Part shown: in pieces, positions 1 to 6,457 of the stretch
Position numbering within the stretch: position 1 is the stretch's first letter
Layout of the letters: every line of letters begins with the position of its first letter
From: Dehalococcoidia bacterium
GTDB taxonomy: Bacteria > Chloroflexota > Dehalococcoidia > Dehalococcoidales > RBG-16-60-22
Direction of reading: 5' to 3'
Assembly (NCBI GenBank): GCA_013202615.1
Contig: JABMRL010000209.1
Location: forward strand, 1 to 8,844
Length of the DNA: 8,844 bases
Made by a program: the position numbers and the translations under genes
Notes under the pieces: generated by a model
What the model saw: only the letters and a program-made list of their open reading frames with translations
Database searches by the model: none
What the model was told of the DNA's origin: nothing

Positions 1-1118
1 AGGACTTCACCATGTATCCTCTTTTCATATCTTTTTGTGGCCTCTTTAAGGTCTCTGGGGTGGATGAGTTCGGCCATGGACATATTGAGCAACTCATCAT
101 TGGAATAGCCGGTGATACGCGCCCACTCGTTGCTGGCGTAGACATGCATAGCTACTCTGTGCCCATCATCCTGAAGCATCACCACCGCTTCCCCGATTCT
201 TCCCCCCAGTTCCAGTAGAGCGTGATGCATCTCTTCCGACTCCCGGAGAGCTTCTTCTGCCTGCTTGCGCTCGGTGATGTCCTGCATCGTGCCGAAAAGT
301 CTTTCCGGTTTTCCGGCACCATCGAAAGTGACGTCGGCAATAGTATGAATTACTCTCTCCTCTCCACTGGGACGAATAATGCGGAATTCTGTGTCGAGGC
401 CTTTAGCCCCACGCACAGCTTCTTCAATATCCCGGCGGTGCTTTTCTCGGTCTTGCGGGTGGACCATTTTATATGCATTCTCCCTGGTAAGCTCCCATTG
501 ATTCGGGTCAACGCCAAATATGTAATAGGTTCCCGCTGACCAGACTAACCTGTCCGTGTCAAGATACCTGCTGAAGTGCCCGAAGTTGCCAACCTTTTCC
601 GCACTGATATATTTCTGTTCACTGTCTTTTATTCTTTGCTCTGCCCGCTTGCGCTCGGTAATGTCCACCCAGCTTGCCAGATAGTATTTCGACTCTCCAC
701 CAATCTTAACCGGTGTAGCAGTTATCTCCACCCAGAACCGCTCCCCGCTCTTCTTTTTAAAAAATTGTTCGAAAGCCTGCACTCCGTGGGTGAGCGCTTC
801 TTTAAAGTCTCGCTTTAGTTTTGCTAACGTCTCCTTCGTCCACCAGGGATAGGGTGCTTTTTGGCCAACCAATTCCACCATGGAATAGCCGGTGAGCTTT
901 TCCAGCGCCGGATTGACGTAGCGGATGGAGGTATCAGGGTTGGCAACGAGTATGGGGTTGGGCGAATGATTCAATATTGTCGAACTGTACTCTTCGCTCT
1001 GCCTCAGTGCTTCTTCGGCCCGCTTGCGCTTTGTTTCCCCGGCTTCAAGGGAAGCGACGCGCCGGCGCAGTTTTTTCACTTCCGCCAGGAGTGGCTTCCT
1101 TGATTCGTCTTCACTCAT
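1..1118 (-). CDS. Multi-PAS sensor protein, N-terminal part (3' end beyond left edge)
   Basis: The reading frame is open from the ATG at 1118 to the window edge, giving 372 residues with no stop. Residues about 8-35 are charged and probably a coiled coil. Three PAS/PAC units follow, at about 36-152, 165-280 and from 296 to the edge. The first two end in the classic PAC linkers DITERKRAE (152-160) and DITERKQAE (280-288). PAS hallmarks include LTGYS in unit 1 and ITGYSNDEL in unit 3. No membrane segment or signal peptide is visible, so the protein is probably a cytoplasmic sensor. PAS domains bind small ligands, haem or flavin, or mediate dimerisation; which applies here cannot be read. The output module (histidine kinase, GGDEF/EAL or other) is outside the window. 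The start at 1118 is preceded by AGGCAGG ending 3 nt upstream; an in-frame ATG at 1136 lacks a ribosome site, and an in-frame stop lies just upstream at 1143-1145. Confidence 0.88.
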   Translation of the reverse strand, partial: MSEDESRKPLLAEVKKLRRRVASLEAGETKRKRAEEALRQSEEYSSTILNHSPNPILVANPDTSIRYVNPALEKLTGYSMVELVGQKAPYPWWTKETLAKLKRDFKEALTHGVQAFEQFFKKKSGERFWVEITATPVKIGGESKYYLASWVDITERKRAEQRIKDSEQKYISAEKVGNFGHFSRYLDTDRLVWSAGTYYIFGVDPNQWELTRENAYKMVHPQDREKHRRDIEEAVRGAKGLDTEFRIIRPSGEERVIHTIADVTFDGAGKPERLFGTMQDITERKQAEEALRESEEMHHALLELGGRIGEAVVMLQDDGHRVAMHVYASNEWARITGYSNDELLNMSMAELIHPRDLKEATKRYEKRIHGEV

Positions 1119-1171
1119 ATTCCTGCCTGCCACCATATTTTTCTAAAGCCATAGTACTAAAGTACCAGAGG

Positions 1172-1188
1172 AAAAAACGCCATCTGGC
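1172..1188 (-). terminator. Possible weak hairpin plus T-run
   Basis: Read on the minus strand, GCCAGATGGC is followed after one G by six T residues. The stem is only 3-4 bp with a very tight loop. A wider 6-bp pair, TACCAG (1163-1168) with CTGGTA (1190-1195), encloses it. It lies downstream of the efflux operon's last stop, but also inside the predicted leader of the PAS gene. It could be a weak terminator for the operon, a leader hairpin, or chance. Confidence 0.22.
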
Positions 1189-1269
1189 ACTGGTATAGGC
1201 CATATAAACCCCATCAATTGCCTGCTGACAGATAAATTGTGTACCTGAACCCGAGCGTCATTCGTATCT

Positions 1270-1298
1270 ACCGTACATTATTATGACAGATGTGTCAA
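1270..1298 (-). promoter_or_regulatory. Putative sigma-70 promoter for the PAS sensor gene
   Basis: On the minus strand a perfect -35 box TTGACA (1298-1293) is separated by 17 nt from TACGGT (1275-1270). That -10 keeps the three most conserved positions (TAnnnT). Transcription would start near 1263 and leave a leader of roughly 145 nt before the ATG at 1118. The promoter sits in the 225-nt gap after the efflux operon, so the sensor can be expressed separately from it. Confidence 0.5.
1284..1297. repeat. Small palindrome over the -35 box (possible operator)
   Basis: The arms TGACA and TGTCA are perfect inverted repeats separated by 4 nt (GATG on the plus strand). They overlap the -35 box of the putative PAS-gene promoter, where a repressor would compete with RNA polymerase. 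The half-sites resemble those of the TetR-side palindrome at 5736-5748, but the spacing is different and part of the similarity comes from the -35 consensus itself. Any operator function is an inference. Confidence 0.3.
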
Positions 1299-1343
1299 AT
1301 GAGCAACAAAGATGACAACAGGCAAATTAGAAGCTTTCCGGGC

Positions 1344-2459
1344 CTAGTCGAGGTTTTTTCTTATCTTGACGGTGGCAATGATGAGGGTGACCACGGTAAA
1401 GCCGGCGAGTATGGCGGCATCCTGCCACAGGTATTCTATGCCCACACCCTTCACCACGATGCCGCGCAGGATACGCAGGTAATAGGTGAGAGGGATAACC
1501 GAGGCAATCCATTGTGCCGCCTTCGGCATTGACTCAATGGGAAAAATGAAGCCGCTGAGAAAAACGGTGGGCACCAGCACCATGAAGCTGGCCTGCATGG
1601 CCTGGAACTGGTTCTGTGAAATAGTGGAAATCAGGAGGCCGAGGGCCAACGAGAAAGTGAGGAACAAAGAGGACAGTGCTAAAAGCAGTAGAAAATTGCC
1701 GTGCATCGGCATGCCGAAGACGACGATGGCAGTGCTAATTACCAGGAGCAGCTGAGTATAGCCGATTATTACATAGGGTATCAGCTTGCTCACGATAAGC
1801 TCTCCCCGGCGCAGAGGGGATATATTGAGCTGCTCCATGGTGCCGCGTTCCCGCTCACGAACAATGGCTATGGAGGTCAGGATGATGGTGATGTTCTGCA
1901 AAAGTATGCCGACAAGCCCAGGCAGATAAAACACGGAGCTCTGCATGGCCGGGTTGTACCAGATCCGCGGCTGAAGTGAGATTGGCAGCTCTACCTCACT
2001 TAATTGACCTTTGCTCGTGAACTCGGCGCCTTTGTTGGCGACGATGAGGTTGGCGTTGGCCAGCGACTGAATGCCGGCGCCCGGCTCTGACCCGTCCGTG
2101 AAAAACTGTACCGGGGCGGGCTCCCCGCGGTTAATATTTCTGGAGTATTCGGGCGGAATCACCAGCGCACCCTTGGCGTCTCCTGATTCGATGCGGCTGG
2201 CGATTTCTTCATAATCGAAAGCGTAATAATTCACGTTAAAAAATTCCGTGTGGTGAAAACTCTGAATGAGCTCGCGGCTTTCCACTGTGTTGCTGGCATC
2301 CCAGACCACGAGGGAAACATTTTCGATATCGGTTTTCACCACGTAGCCCAGGATGCACATCTGTATTATGGGCAGGGCAAACACCATTGCCATGGAGCGC
2401 CGGTCACGCCTGAGCTGGATGAATTCCTTAATTATGACACTGAGCATTCGCTGCCACAT
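1344..2459 (-). CDS. ABC-2 type transporter permease (YbhS/YbhR/YhhJ-like)
   Basis: This 371-residue integral membrane protein is the channel subunit of an ABC-2 exporter. Hydrophobic segments lie at about 23-41, 177-200, 227-249, 256-279, 287-306 and 346-364. A large extracytoplasmic domain (about 43-175) sits between the first two, the layout of the ABC2_membrane_3/YbhS-YbhR type. Residues 201-219 carry the cytoplasmic coupling motif expected there (RERERGTMEQLNISPLRRG). From memory, E. coli YbhS and YbhR have almost the same length. The start is preceded by AAAGGAG at 6-nt spacing and lies 1 nt after the stop of the upstream ATPase gene, so the two are probably translationally coupled. It is the last gene of the operon: the usual second permease is absent, so a homodimer is the simplest model. 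The exported compound cannot be read; drugs or other toxic small molecules are the usual guess. Confidence 0.9.
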   Translation of the reverse strand: MWQRMLSVIIKEFIQLRRDRRSMAMVFALPIIQMCILGYVVKTDIENVSLVVWDASNTVESRELIQSFHHTEFFNVNYYAFDYEEIASRIESGDAKGALVIPPEYSRNINRGEPAPVQFFTDGSEPGAGIQSLANANLIVANKGAEFTSKGQLSEVELPISLQPRIWYNPAMQSSVFYLPGLVGILLQNITIILTSIAIVRERERGTMEQLNISPLRRGELIVSKLIPYVIIGYTQLLLVISTAIVVFGMPMHGNFLLLLALSSLFLTFSLALGLLISTISQNQFQAMQASFMVLVPTVFLSGFIFPIESMPKAAQWIASVIPLTYYLRILRGIVVKGVGIEYLWQDAAILAGFTVVTLIIATVKIRKNLD

Positions 2460-2460
2460 G

Positions 2461-4413
2461 TCAGTCTCCTTTCTGCACCGCCAAAACGGAGTGGCTCTTT
2501 TCCTGCGCTTCCATCAGTGAGATAAACACGTCCTCCATGGAAAAGGGAATGCGGTTGACACCGTGTACGCCAACTCCACCGGACTCCAGTAGTCGTTTGA
2601 TTTGGGGGGAGGCGGCATGAGCTTCGTCGACAACGACGTGTATGGCGCTGCCGAACAGGCTTACCTGCTGATAACGGGCATCCGCTGAGAGCATTGTCAG
2701 CGCCTGGGCGTAATCTGAGCTGGTGACCTCAAGAAGTTCGCCCTTTATTAACTCTGTTTTAAGCTGGTGGGGGCTGCCGAGGGCGATGAGTCGTCCCTGG
2801 TACATCAGGCCCAGTCGATGGCAGTGCTCGGCTTCATCCATGTAGTGGGTGGTGATGAATGTGGTCGTGCCCCGGTCTGACAGCTCCTGGATAAGCTCCC
2901 AGAACGCGCGACGGGACAGTGGGTCGACCCCGGACGTCGGCTCGTCCAGGAAAACCACCTTGGGGCTGTGGATGATGGTGCAGCCCAGGGCGAGTCGCTG
3001 TTTCCAGCCACCGGCGAGCTCTTTCGCCATCGTTTTCTCCTTGCCGCGCAGGCCGGCCATGTTCAACACCCATTCTTTTCTTTCTCTGAGCAATGCCGCC
3101 GGCAATGAGTAGAGGTTACCGTAGAAAACGATGTTCTCCTCTACAGTGAGGTCGTTGAAGAGGGAGAACTTTTGCGACATATAGCCGATTCTTGACTGTA
3201 CGATGTCCGCCATTACAGACATGTCATCGCCCAAGACGAAGGCACTGCCCTCGGTCGGTCGCAGGAGGCCGGTAATCATGCGGATGGTGGTGGTCTTTCC
3301 CGAGCCGTTGGGCCCGAGTAGGCCGAAGATTTCGCCGGGCCTGACGCTGAAGCTGGCGCGGTCGACGGCGGTGAAATCGCCGAATTTTCTGGTCAGTTCT
3401 GATACCTGGACCGCGGATTCAGGCTGCTCCCTTTCTTTGGCCATAAAATTCACCGTATTTTCCGAGCCGCTCCAGCTATTCGGCTTGCCCTCCAACCCGG
3501 TGAGTTGAGTGATAAAGACGTCTTCAAGTCCCGCGGCAATACGCCGCAGGTCAACAATCGATATTGAATGTTCCTTCAGCAGGCGGTCGATTTCAGTACG
3601 GCGTTCCTCGGCCCGGTCAACCATGACATGGACGGTGTCGCCAAATACCTGAGCTGTCTGCACAAATGGCAACTGCGGTAAAACGGCGGCAACCCTGTTG
3701 ACCTGGCTGGTCCTGATTTCCAGCAGCTCACCGGGAAACTGCGCTTTAATGTTCTGCGGCGTGTCGCAGGCGATGACCTCTCCTTTATGCATGAAGGCGA
3801 TGCGGTTGAACCTTTCCGCCTCGTCAAGGTAAGGGGTCGAGACCAGCACGGTAATGCCCCTGGTCAGGAAGCCGGCGATAATGCGCCAGAAATCGCGGCG
3901 TGAGATTGGGTCGACGCCGGTGGTGGGCTCGTCGAGGAAAACGACCTTCGGCTCATGGATAAGGCTGCAGGCCAGCGCCAGCTTCTTCTGCATGCCGCCG
4001 GAAAGGTGCTCGGCGTGCCTTTTACGGAAAGGTTCCAGACGGCAGAATTGAAGCAGCTCTTTTATCCGCCCTTCGCGCATCTCGCGCGGCATATTGCGCA
4101 GCCTGGCGAAAAAGGTCAAATTCTCCTCCACCGTCAGGGTAGGGTACAGGTTGAAATGTTCCGCAACATAGCCGATTTTGTCCTTGATGCGGGCCGCATC
4201 CCTTACCGTGTCCATGCCGAGGACCCGGGCTTCACCGGCGGAAGGCAGCACCAGGGTGCACAGCATGCGTATGGTCGTTGTTTTGCCGGCACCATCGGCG
4301 CCAACCAGGCCAAACATTTCCCCGCGCTCGATGCGCAGGTCGAGACCACTAACGGCGGTAACGTTATCATATTTCTTCTGAAGCCCGATGGCTTCAATCG
4401 CCGGCGTATTCAT
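2461..4413 (-). CDS. Double-NBD ABC exporter ATPase (YbhF-like)
   Basis: This 650-residue cytoplasmic protein has two fused nucleotide-binding domains that power the adjacent permease. NBD1 (about 5-230) has Walker A GADGAGKTT (38-46), signature LSGGM (137-141) and Walker B ending LDE (160-162). NBD2 (about 335-560) has Walker A GPNGSGKTT (367-375), signature LAGGW (466-470), Walker B ending LDE (489-491) and switch histidine H523. Each NBD is followed by a small accessory domain ending in a similar EDVFI motif (297-301 and 627-631), showing a whole-unit duplication. NBD1 has Glu85 at the Q-loop position and Pro194 at the H-loop position; NBD2 has a non-standard signature. All three changes belong to the same composite ATP site. 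The protein is somewhat longer than E. coli YbhF (578 residues, from memory), partly through the linker at about 303-335. Its ATG lies 2 nt after the adaptor stop, with GGAAGA further upstream as a modest ribosome site. Confidence 0.93.
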   Translation of the reverse strand: MNTPAIEAIGLQKKYDNVTAVSGLDLRIERGEMFGLVGADGAGKTTTIRMLCTLVLPSAGEARVLGMDTVRDAARIKDKIGYVAEHFNLYPTLTVEENLTFFARLRNMPREMREGRIKELLQFCRLEPFRKRHAEHLSGGMQKKLALACSLIHEPKVVFLDEPTTGVDPISRRDFWRIIAGFLTRGITVLVSTPYLDEAERFNRIAFMHKGEVIACDTPQNIKAQFPGELLEIRTSQVNRVAAVLPQLPFVQTAQVFGDTVHVMVDRAEERRTEIDRLLKEHSISIVDLRRIAAGLEDVFITQLTGLEGKPNSWSGSENTVNFMAKEREQPESAVQVSELTRKFGDFTAVDRASFSVRPGEIFGLLGPNGSGKTTTIRMITGLLRPTEGSAFVLGDDMSVMADIVQSRIGYMSQKFSLFNDLTVEENIVFYGNLYSLPAALLRERKEWVLNMAGLRGKEKTMAKELAGGWKQRLALGCTIIHSPKVVFLDEPTSGVDPLSRRAFWELIQELSDRGTTTFITTHYMDEAEHCHRLGLMYQGRLIALGSPHQLKTELIKGELLEVTSSDYAQALTMLSADARYQQVSLFGSAIHVVVDEAHAASPQIKRLLESGGVGVHGVNRIPFSMEDVFISLMEAQEKSHSVLAVQKGD

Positions 4414-4415
4414 GG

Positions 4416-5666
4416 TTATTCATCTTCCAGGCCGGTCAGTATTCGCGCATCCGCGGGCATACCCGGCTTCAGTTTCTGTTCCGGGTTGGCCAGGCTGATT
4501 TTAACGGCAAAGACCATCTTTTCCCGCTCATCTTTAAGCTGGATATTCTTGGGGGTGAACAGCGCGTTCGGCGATATGTAGACAATGGTGCCGGGGAAGC
4601 TCTCATCGGGATATGAGTCAACGGATATCCGCGCTTCCTGTCCCAGCTTGACCAGGCCGATTTTACGTTCCGGAACATAGGCGGTCAGCGTTACCTCGTC
4701 CAGCTCGATGATGGATAGCACCGGGAGGCCCGGCTGGGCGATTTCTCCCACTTCCGCATAGCGGGAAGCGACCACACCGGATGTGGATGAGACCACGGTG
4801 AGCCTGTCGAGCTGCACATCGGTTACATCGAGGGAGGCCTCAGCCTGCTCGACCTGCAGCCCGGCAGCCTCTGTGGCGACCACGGATGCCTGATAGGCGG
4901 TATGGGCGCTATCTACCGCAGTATTGAGTTCCTGCGGGTTATCTCTTATGGCCAGCAGGTTATCAAGTGCCTTCTGCGCCGTGGCCATGCGGAGTTCGGC
5001 AGTGGGTATACTGAAGTAATTGATTAGCTCCGTCTGATAATCAAGATTAAGCTCGGCGATGGCCAGTTCCCCGGCGGTGGGAATTGTTTTTGCCTTGCGG
5101 TCATACTGCGAGCCCATGCCCAGGGTATGCTCAGCTTTCTCAAAATTCTCCAGCAGCTTCCGGGCGGTGTCTAACTGTATTTCCGCCACGGCCAGATTCC
5201 AATCTTTCTCTATTTCTTCCGTCTGTGCCAGGTTTAGCTCAGCCAGTGCCAATTCACCTTCGGCAACAATAATTTTTGCATCCAGCTCCATAGGATTGTG
5301 CTGCACCTCGAGGGCATTTTGCCAGGTCTTTTCCGCGCCCTCCTGCGCTATTACGGCCTGCTCCAGATAGGCACTGGCCAGATTTAAGTTTGCTTCTGCC
5401 TGTCTTTTCTGGGCCAGAAGCAGCGAGTCGTCCAGCCTGACCAGGATGGTGCCTGCCGCGACCGGGTCGCCTTCGTCGGCAGTGATTTCAACGATGCGAC
5501 CGCCTGTCTCGACAGAGATGGCAACGTCTCTGGCCTCAATAAATCCCGAGGTAAGGATAGTGCCATCGCGTTCTGCCGATGAGCAACCGAGCGTACCCCA
5601 AAGAACGCCGCCAACCACCACAATCACCAGCAGGACAACCAGCAGCCTTATCTTTTTCCGTTTCAT
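4416..5666 (-). CDS. HlyD-family membrane-fusion (periplasmic adaptor) protein, YbhG-like
   Basis: This 416-residue protein is the extracytoplasmic adaptor of the efflux system. It has a basic N-terminus and one hydrophobic segment (about 6-26) with Cys28 in a TLGC context; this is either an uncleaved anchor or an imperfect lipobox. The two halves of the lipoyl/barrel-sandwich domain lie at about 46-80 and 287-324. Between them is a long helical hairpin (about 81-286) rich in Ala, Glu and Leu. A beta-barrel domain (about 325-410) closes the protein. It is longer than E. coli YbhG (about 330 residues, from memory), mainly in the hairpin, which contains about 60-residue repeats. The frame has an earlier ATG at 5705, but the start at 5666 is preferred: it has GGAGGG just upstream, and the predicted transcript starts only about 8 nt before 5705. 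It is the first gene of the operon and is followed 2 nt later by the ATPase. Confidence 0.9.
   Translation of the reverse strand: MKRKKIRLLVVLLVIVVVGGVLWGTLGCSSAERDGTILTSGFIEARDVAISVETGGRIVEITADEGDPVAAGTILVRLDDSLLLAQKRQAEANLNLASAYLEQAVIAQEGAEKTWQNALEVQHNPMELDAKIIVAEGELALAELNLAQTEEIEKDWNLAVAEIQLDTARKLLENFEKAEHTLGMGSQYDRKAKTIPTAGELAIAELNLDYQTELINYFSIPTAELRMATAQKALDNLLAIRDNPQELNTAVDSAHTAYQASVVATEAAGLQVEQAEASLDVTDVQLDRLTVVSSTSGVVASRYAEVGEIAQPGLPVLSIIELDEVTLTAYVPERKIGLVKLGQEARISVDSYPDESFPGTIVYISPNALFTPKNIQLKDEREKMVFAVKISLANPEQKLKPGMPADARILTGLEDE
4803..5336 (-). repeat. About 60-residue repeats in the adaptor's helical hairpin
   Basis: Counting from the start at 5666, residues 137-175 and 199-237 align without gaps at 17 of 39 identical positions, both beginning GELA(L/I)AELNL. 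Residues 111-128 and 230-247 match at 8 of 18 positions and share NP(M/Q)EL. A third related segment begins near 168. Together they suggest three units of about 57-62 residues at 111, 168 and 230. Heptad-like composition inflates such similarity, but the GELA and NPxEL anchors exceed a generic coiled coil. Identities were counted by eye. Confidence 0.55.
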
Positions 5667-5670
5667 ATTG

Positions 5671-5676
5671 CCCTCC
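5671..5676 (-). promoter_or_regulatory. Shine-Dalgarno site deciding the adaptor start
   Basis: GGAGGG on the minus strand ends 4 nt before the ATG at 5666. The spacing is slightly short, but it is the only strong ribosome site near any in-frame start. The upstream ATG at 5705 has none, so the first 13 residues of the longest frame are probably not translated. Confidence 0.8.
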
Positions 5677-5719
5677 ATCAAATAAAATAAATGTAACGAT
5701 TTCATATATTTATTACAGC

Positions 5720-5748
5720 ATTATAGGGAAAAGTCTTGACATTGTCAA
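5720..5748 (-). promoter_or_regulatory. Consensus sigma-70 promoter of the efflux operon
   Basis: On the minus strand TTGACA (5748-5743), a 17-nt spacer and TATAAT (5725-5720) match the full sigma-70 consensus with optimal spacing. Transcription would start near 5713 and give a leader of about 47 nt before the ATG at 5666. A promoter this strong would be expected to need repression; its -35 box is one arm of the palindrome at 5736-5748. Confidence 0.85.
5736..5748. promoter_or_regulatory. Palindromic operator shared by both divergent promoters
   Basis: TTGACA-T-TGTCAA is a perfect 13-bp palindrome with 6-bp arms around one central base. Its left arm is the -35 box of the TetR gene and its right arm, read on the other strand, is the -35 box of the efflux operon. 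TetR-family proteins bind palindromes as dimers and often control the divergently transcribed neighbour and themselves, so the adjacent TetR protein is the natural candidate ligand. Binding is inferred. The palindrome might instead be a by-product of two overlapping consensus boxes, and the true operator could be longer. Confidence 0.6.
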
Positions 5749-5764
5749 TATATTTTATTAAAAT
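5736..5764 (+). promoter_or_regulatory. Sigma-70 promoter of the TetR regulator gene
   Basis: TTGACA (5736-5741), a 17-nt spacer and TAAAAT (5759-5764, five of six consensus bases) form a strong promoter reading rightward. Transcription would start near 5771, about 42 nt before the ATG at 5813. The surrounding DNA is almost pure A/T, which favours melting. It overlaps the efflux promoter face to face: the two -35 boxes are adjoining arms of one palindrome. Confidence 0.8.
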
Positions 5765-5801
5765 TTATAAAAATATTACAAATATATAATTTATGTTGCG
5801 C

Positions 5802-5806
5802 GGAGA
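5802..5806 (+). promoter_or_regulatory. Shine-Dalgarno site deciding the TetR start
   Basis: GGAGA lies 6 nt before the ATG at 5813. A TTG codon at 5810, immediately upstream and in frame, would be only 3 nt away, so the ATG is the better start. Confidence 0.7.
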
Positions 5807-5812
5807 CAGTTG

Positions 5813-6400
5813 ATGGACGGTTTTGAACGGAGGAAGGAACAGAAGAAAGAAAATATCCGCCGGGCAGCGCTGGAGCTTTTTCAGGTCTACGGTTTCAAGA
5901 AGGTAAGCATCAACGACATCGCCCAGAAGGCCGGTGCCTCCCAGGTCACCATATACAACCATTTCGGCAGCAAGGATGGGCTGGTCCGCGATGTGGTGAA
6001 AGATTTAATTAACCGTATGATTGAGAAACACCGTGACATAGTCAGGGAGGAAAAGCCATTTCTGGAAAAGCTGGAGGCGATTGTCTTTGACAAATCAGAG
6101 ATTGTCGGCAAGTTTCACGGCGAGCTGACGCCGACGGCGCTTTCACAGGATTCCGAAATGCGACAGTTCGCGGAATCAGTCTGGCAGGGAGAAGTCAATC
6201 AGATACTGATCGATTTGTTTGAAGACGGGAAGAGACAGGGATACATTATTCATAACCTCTCGCAGGAAGCAATTCTGCTCTACTACGAAATATTCCGTCA
6301 GGGCATGTACCACAGCCCTCACATACAGGCTGAACTGGAGCACAACCCGAAACTCATACGGGAATTGGTCTCCGCTTTCACCTACGGATTGAACGGTTAA
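5813..6400 (+). CDS. TetR/AcrR-family transcriptional regulator
   Basis: The protein has 195 residues, typical of the family. The N-terminal DNA-binding domain spans about 10-60. Its helix-turn-helix (about 31-51) contains VSINDIAQKAG followed by TIYNHFGSKDGL, which matches the TetR pattern closely. The C-terminal two thirds (about 70-195) is helical and would form the ligand pocket and dimer interface; its ligand cannot be read. The gene is divergent from the efflux operon, with 146 nt between the two start codons, and both promoters share the palindrome at 5736-5748. It is therefore probably an autoregulated local repressor of the exporter, equivalent in position to E. coli CecR (YbiH) beside ybhGFSR. 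Unlike many TetR genes it is not followed by a same-strand partner: it converges on the CoA-transferase 39 nt downstream. Confidence 0.93.
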   Translation: MDGFERRKEQKKENIRRAALELFQVYGFKKVSINDIAQKAGASQVTIYNHFGSKDGLVRDVVKDLINRMIEKHRDIVREEKPFLEKLEAIVFDKSEIVGKFHGELTPTALSQDSEMRQFAESVWQGEVNQILIDLFEDGKRQGYIIHNLSQEAILLYYEIFRQGMYHSPHIQAELEHNPKLIRELVSAFTYGLNG

Positions 6401-6457
6401 AGCGGGGGTTTCCGGCCGGGAGTCATAAAAGGTCAGTAATTACCCGCTGTTTATGAC
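6401..6457. repeat. Interleaved inverted repeats at a convergent gene junction
   Basis: AGCGGG (6401-6406) pairs with CCCGCT (6443-6448), and GTCATAAA (6422-6429) pairs perfectly with TTTATGAC (6450-6457). The arms alternate, so both stems cannot form as simple nested hairpins; they would form one at a time or as a pseudoknot. The region covers the gap between the TetR stop and the end of the CoA-transferase gene. It may act as a bidirectional transcription stop, but no good T-run follows either stem. Confidence 0.35.

Noticed and set aside
12..1198. Several short plus-strand open frames over the left end
   Set aside because: They are antisense to the PAS domains, whose minus-strand reading continues without a stop to the window edge.
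1119..1343. A possible small gene in the gap between the efflux operon and the sensor
   Set aside because: No frame with a plausible start, ribosome site and protein-like composition fits in the gap on either strand; it is better explained as promoter and leader DNA.
3955..4581. A 208-residue open frame on the plus strand
   Set aside because: It lies antisense to the conserved ATPase and adaptor genes, has no recognisable domain, and is a by-product of their codon use.
5667..5705. A longer adaptor protein starting at the ATG at 5705
   Set aside because: It has no ribosome site, begins about 8 nt after the predicted transcript start, and would put polar residues before the signal/anchor. The ATG at 5666 has GGAGGG just upstream.
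5781..5790. A second TATAAT (5785-5790) as the -10 box of the TetR gene
   Set aside because: There is no -35-like box about 17 nt upstream, and it would start transcription very close to the ribosome site; the 5736-5764 pair is far better.
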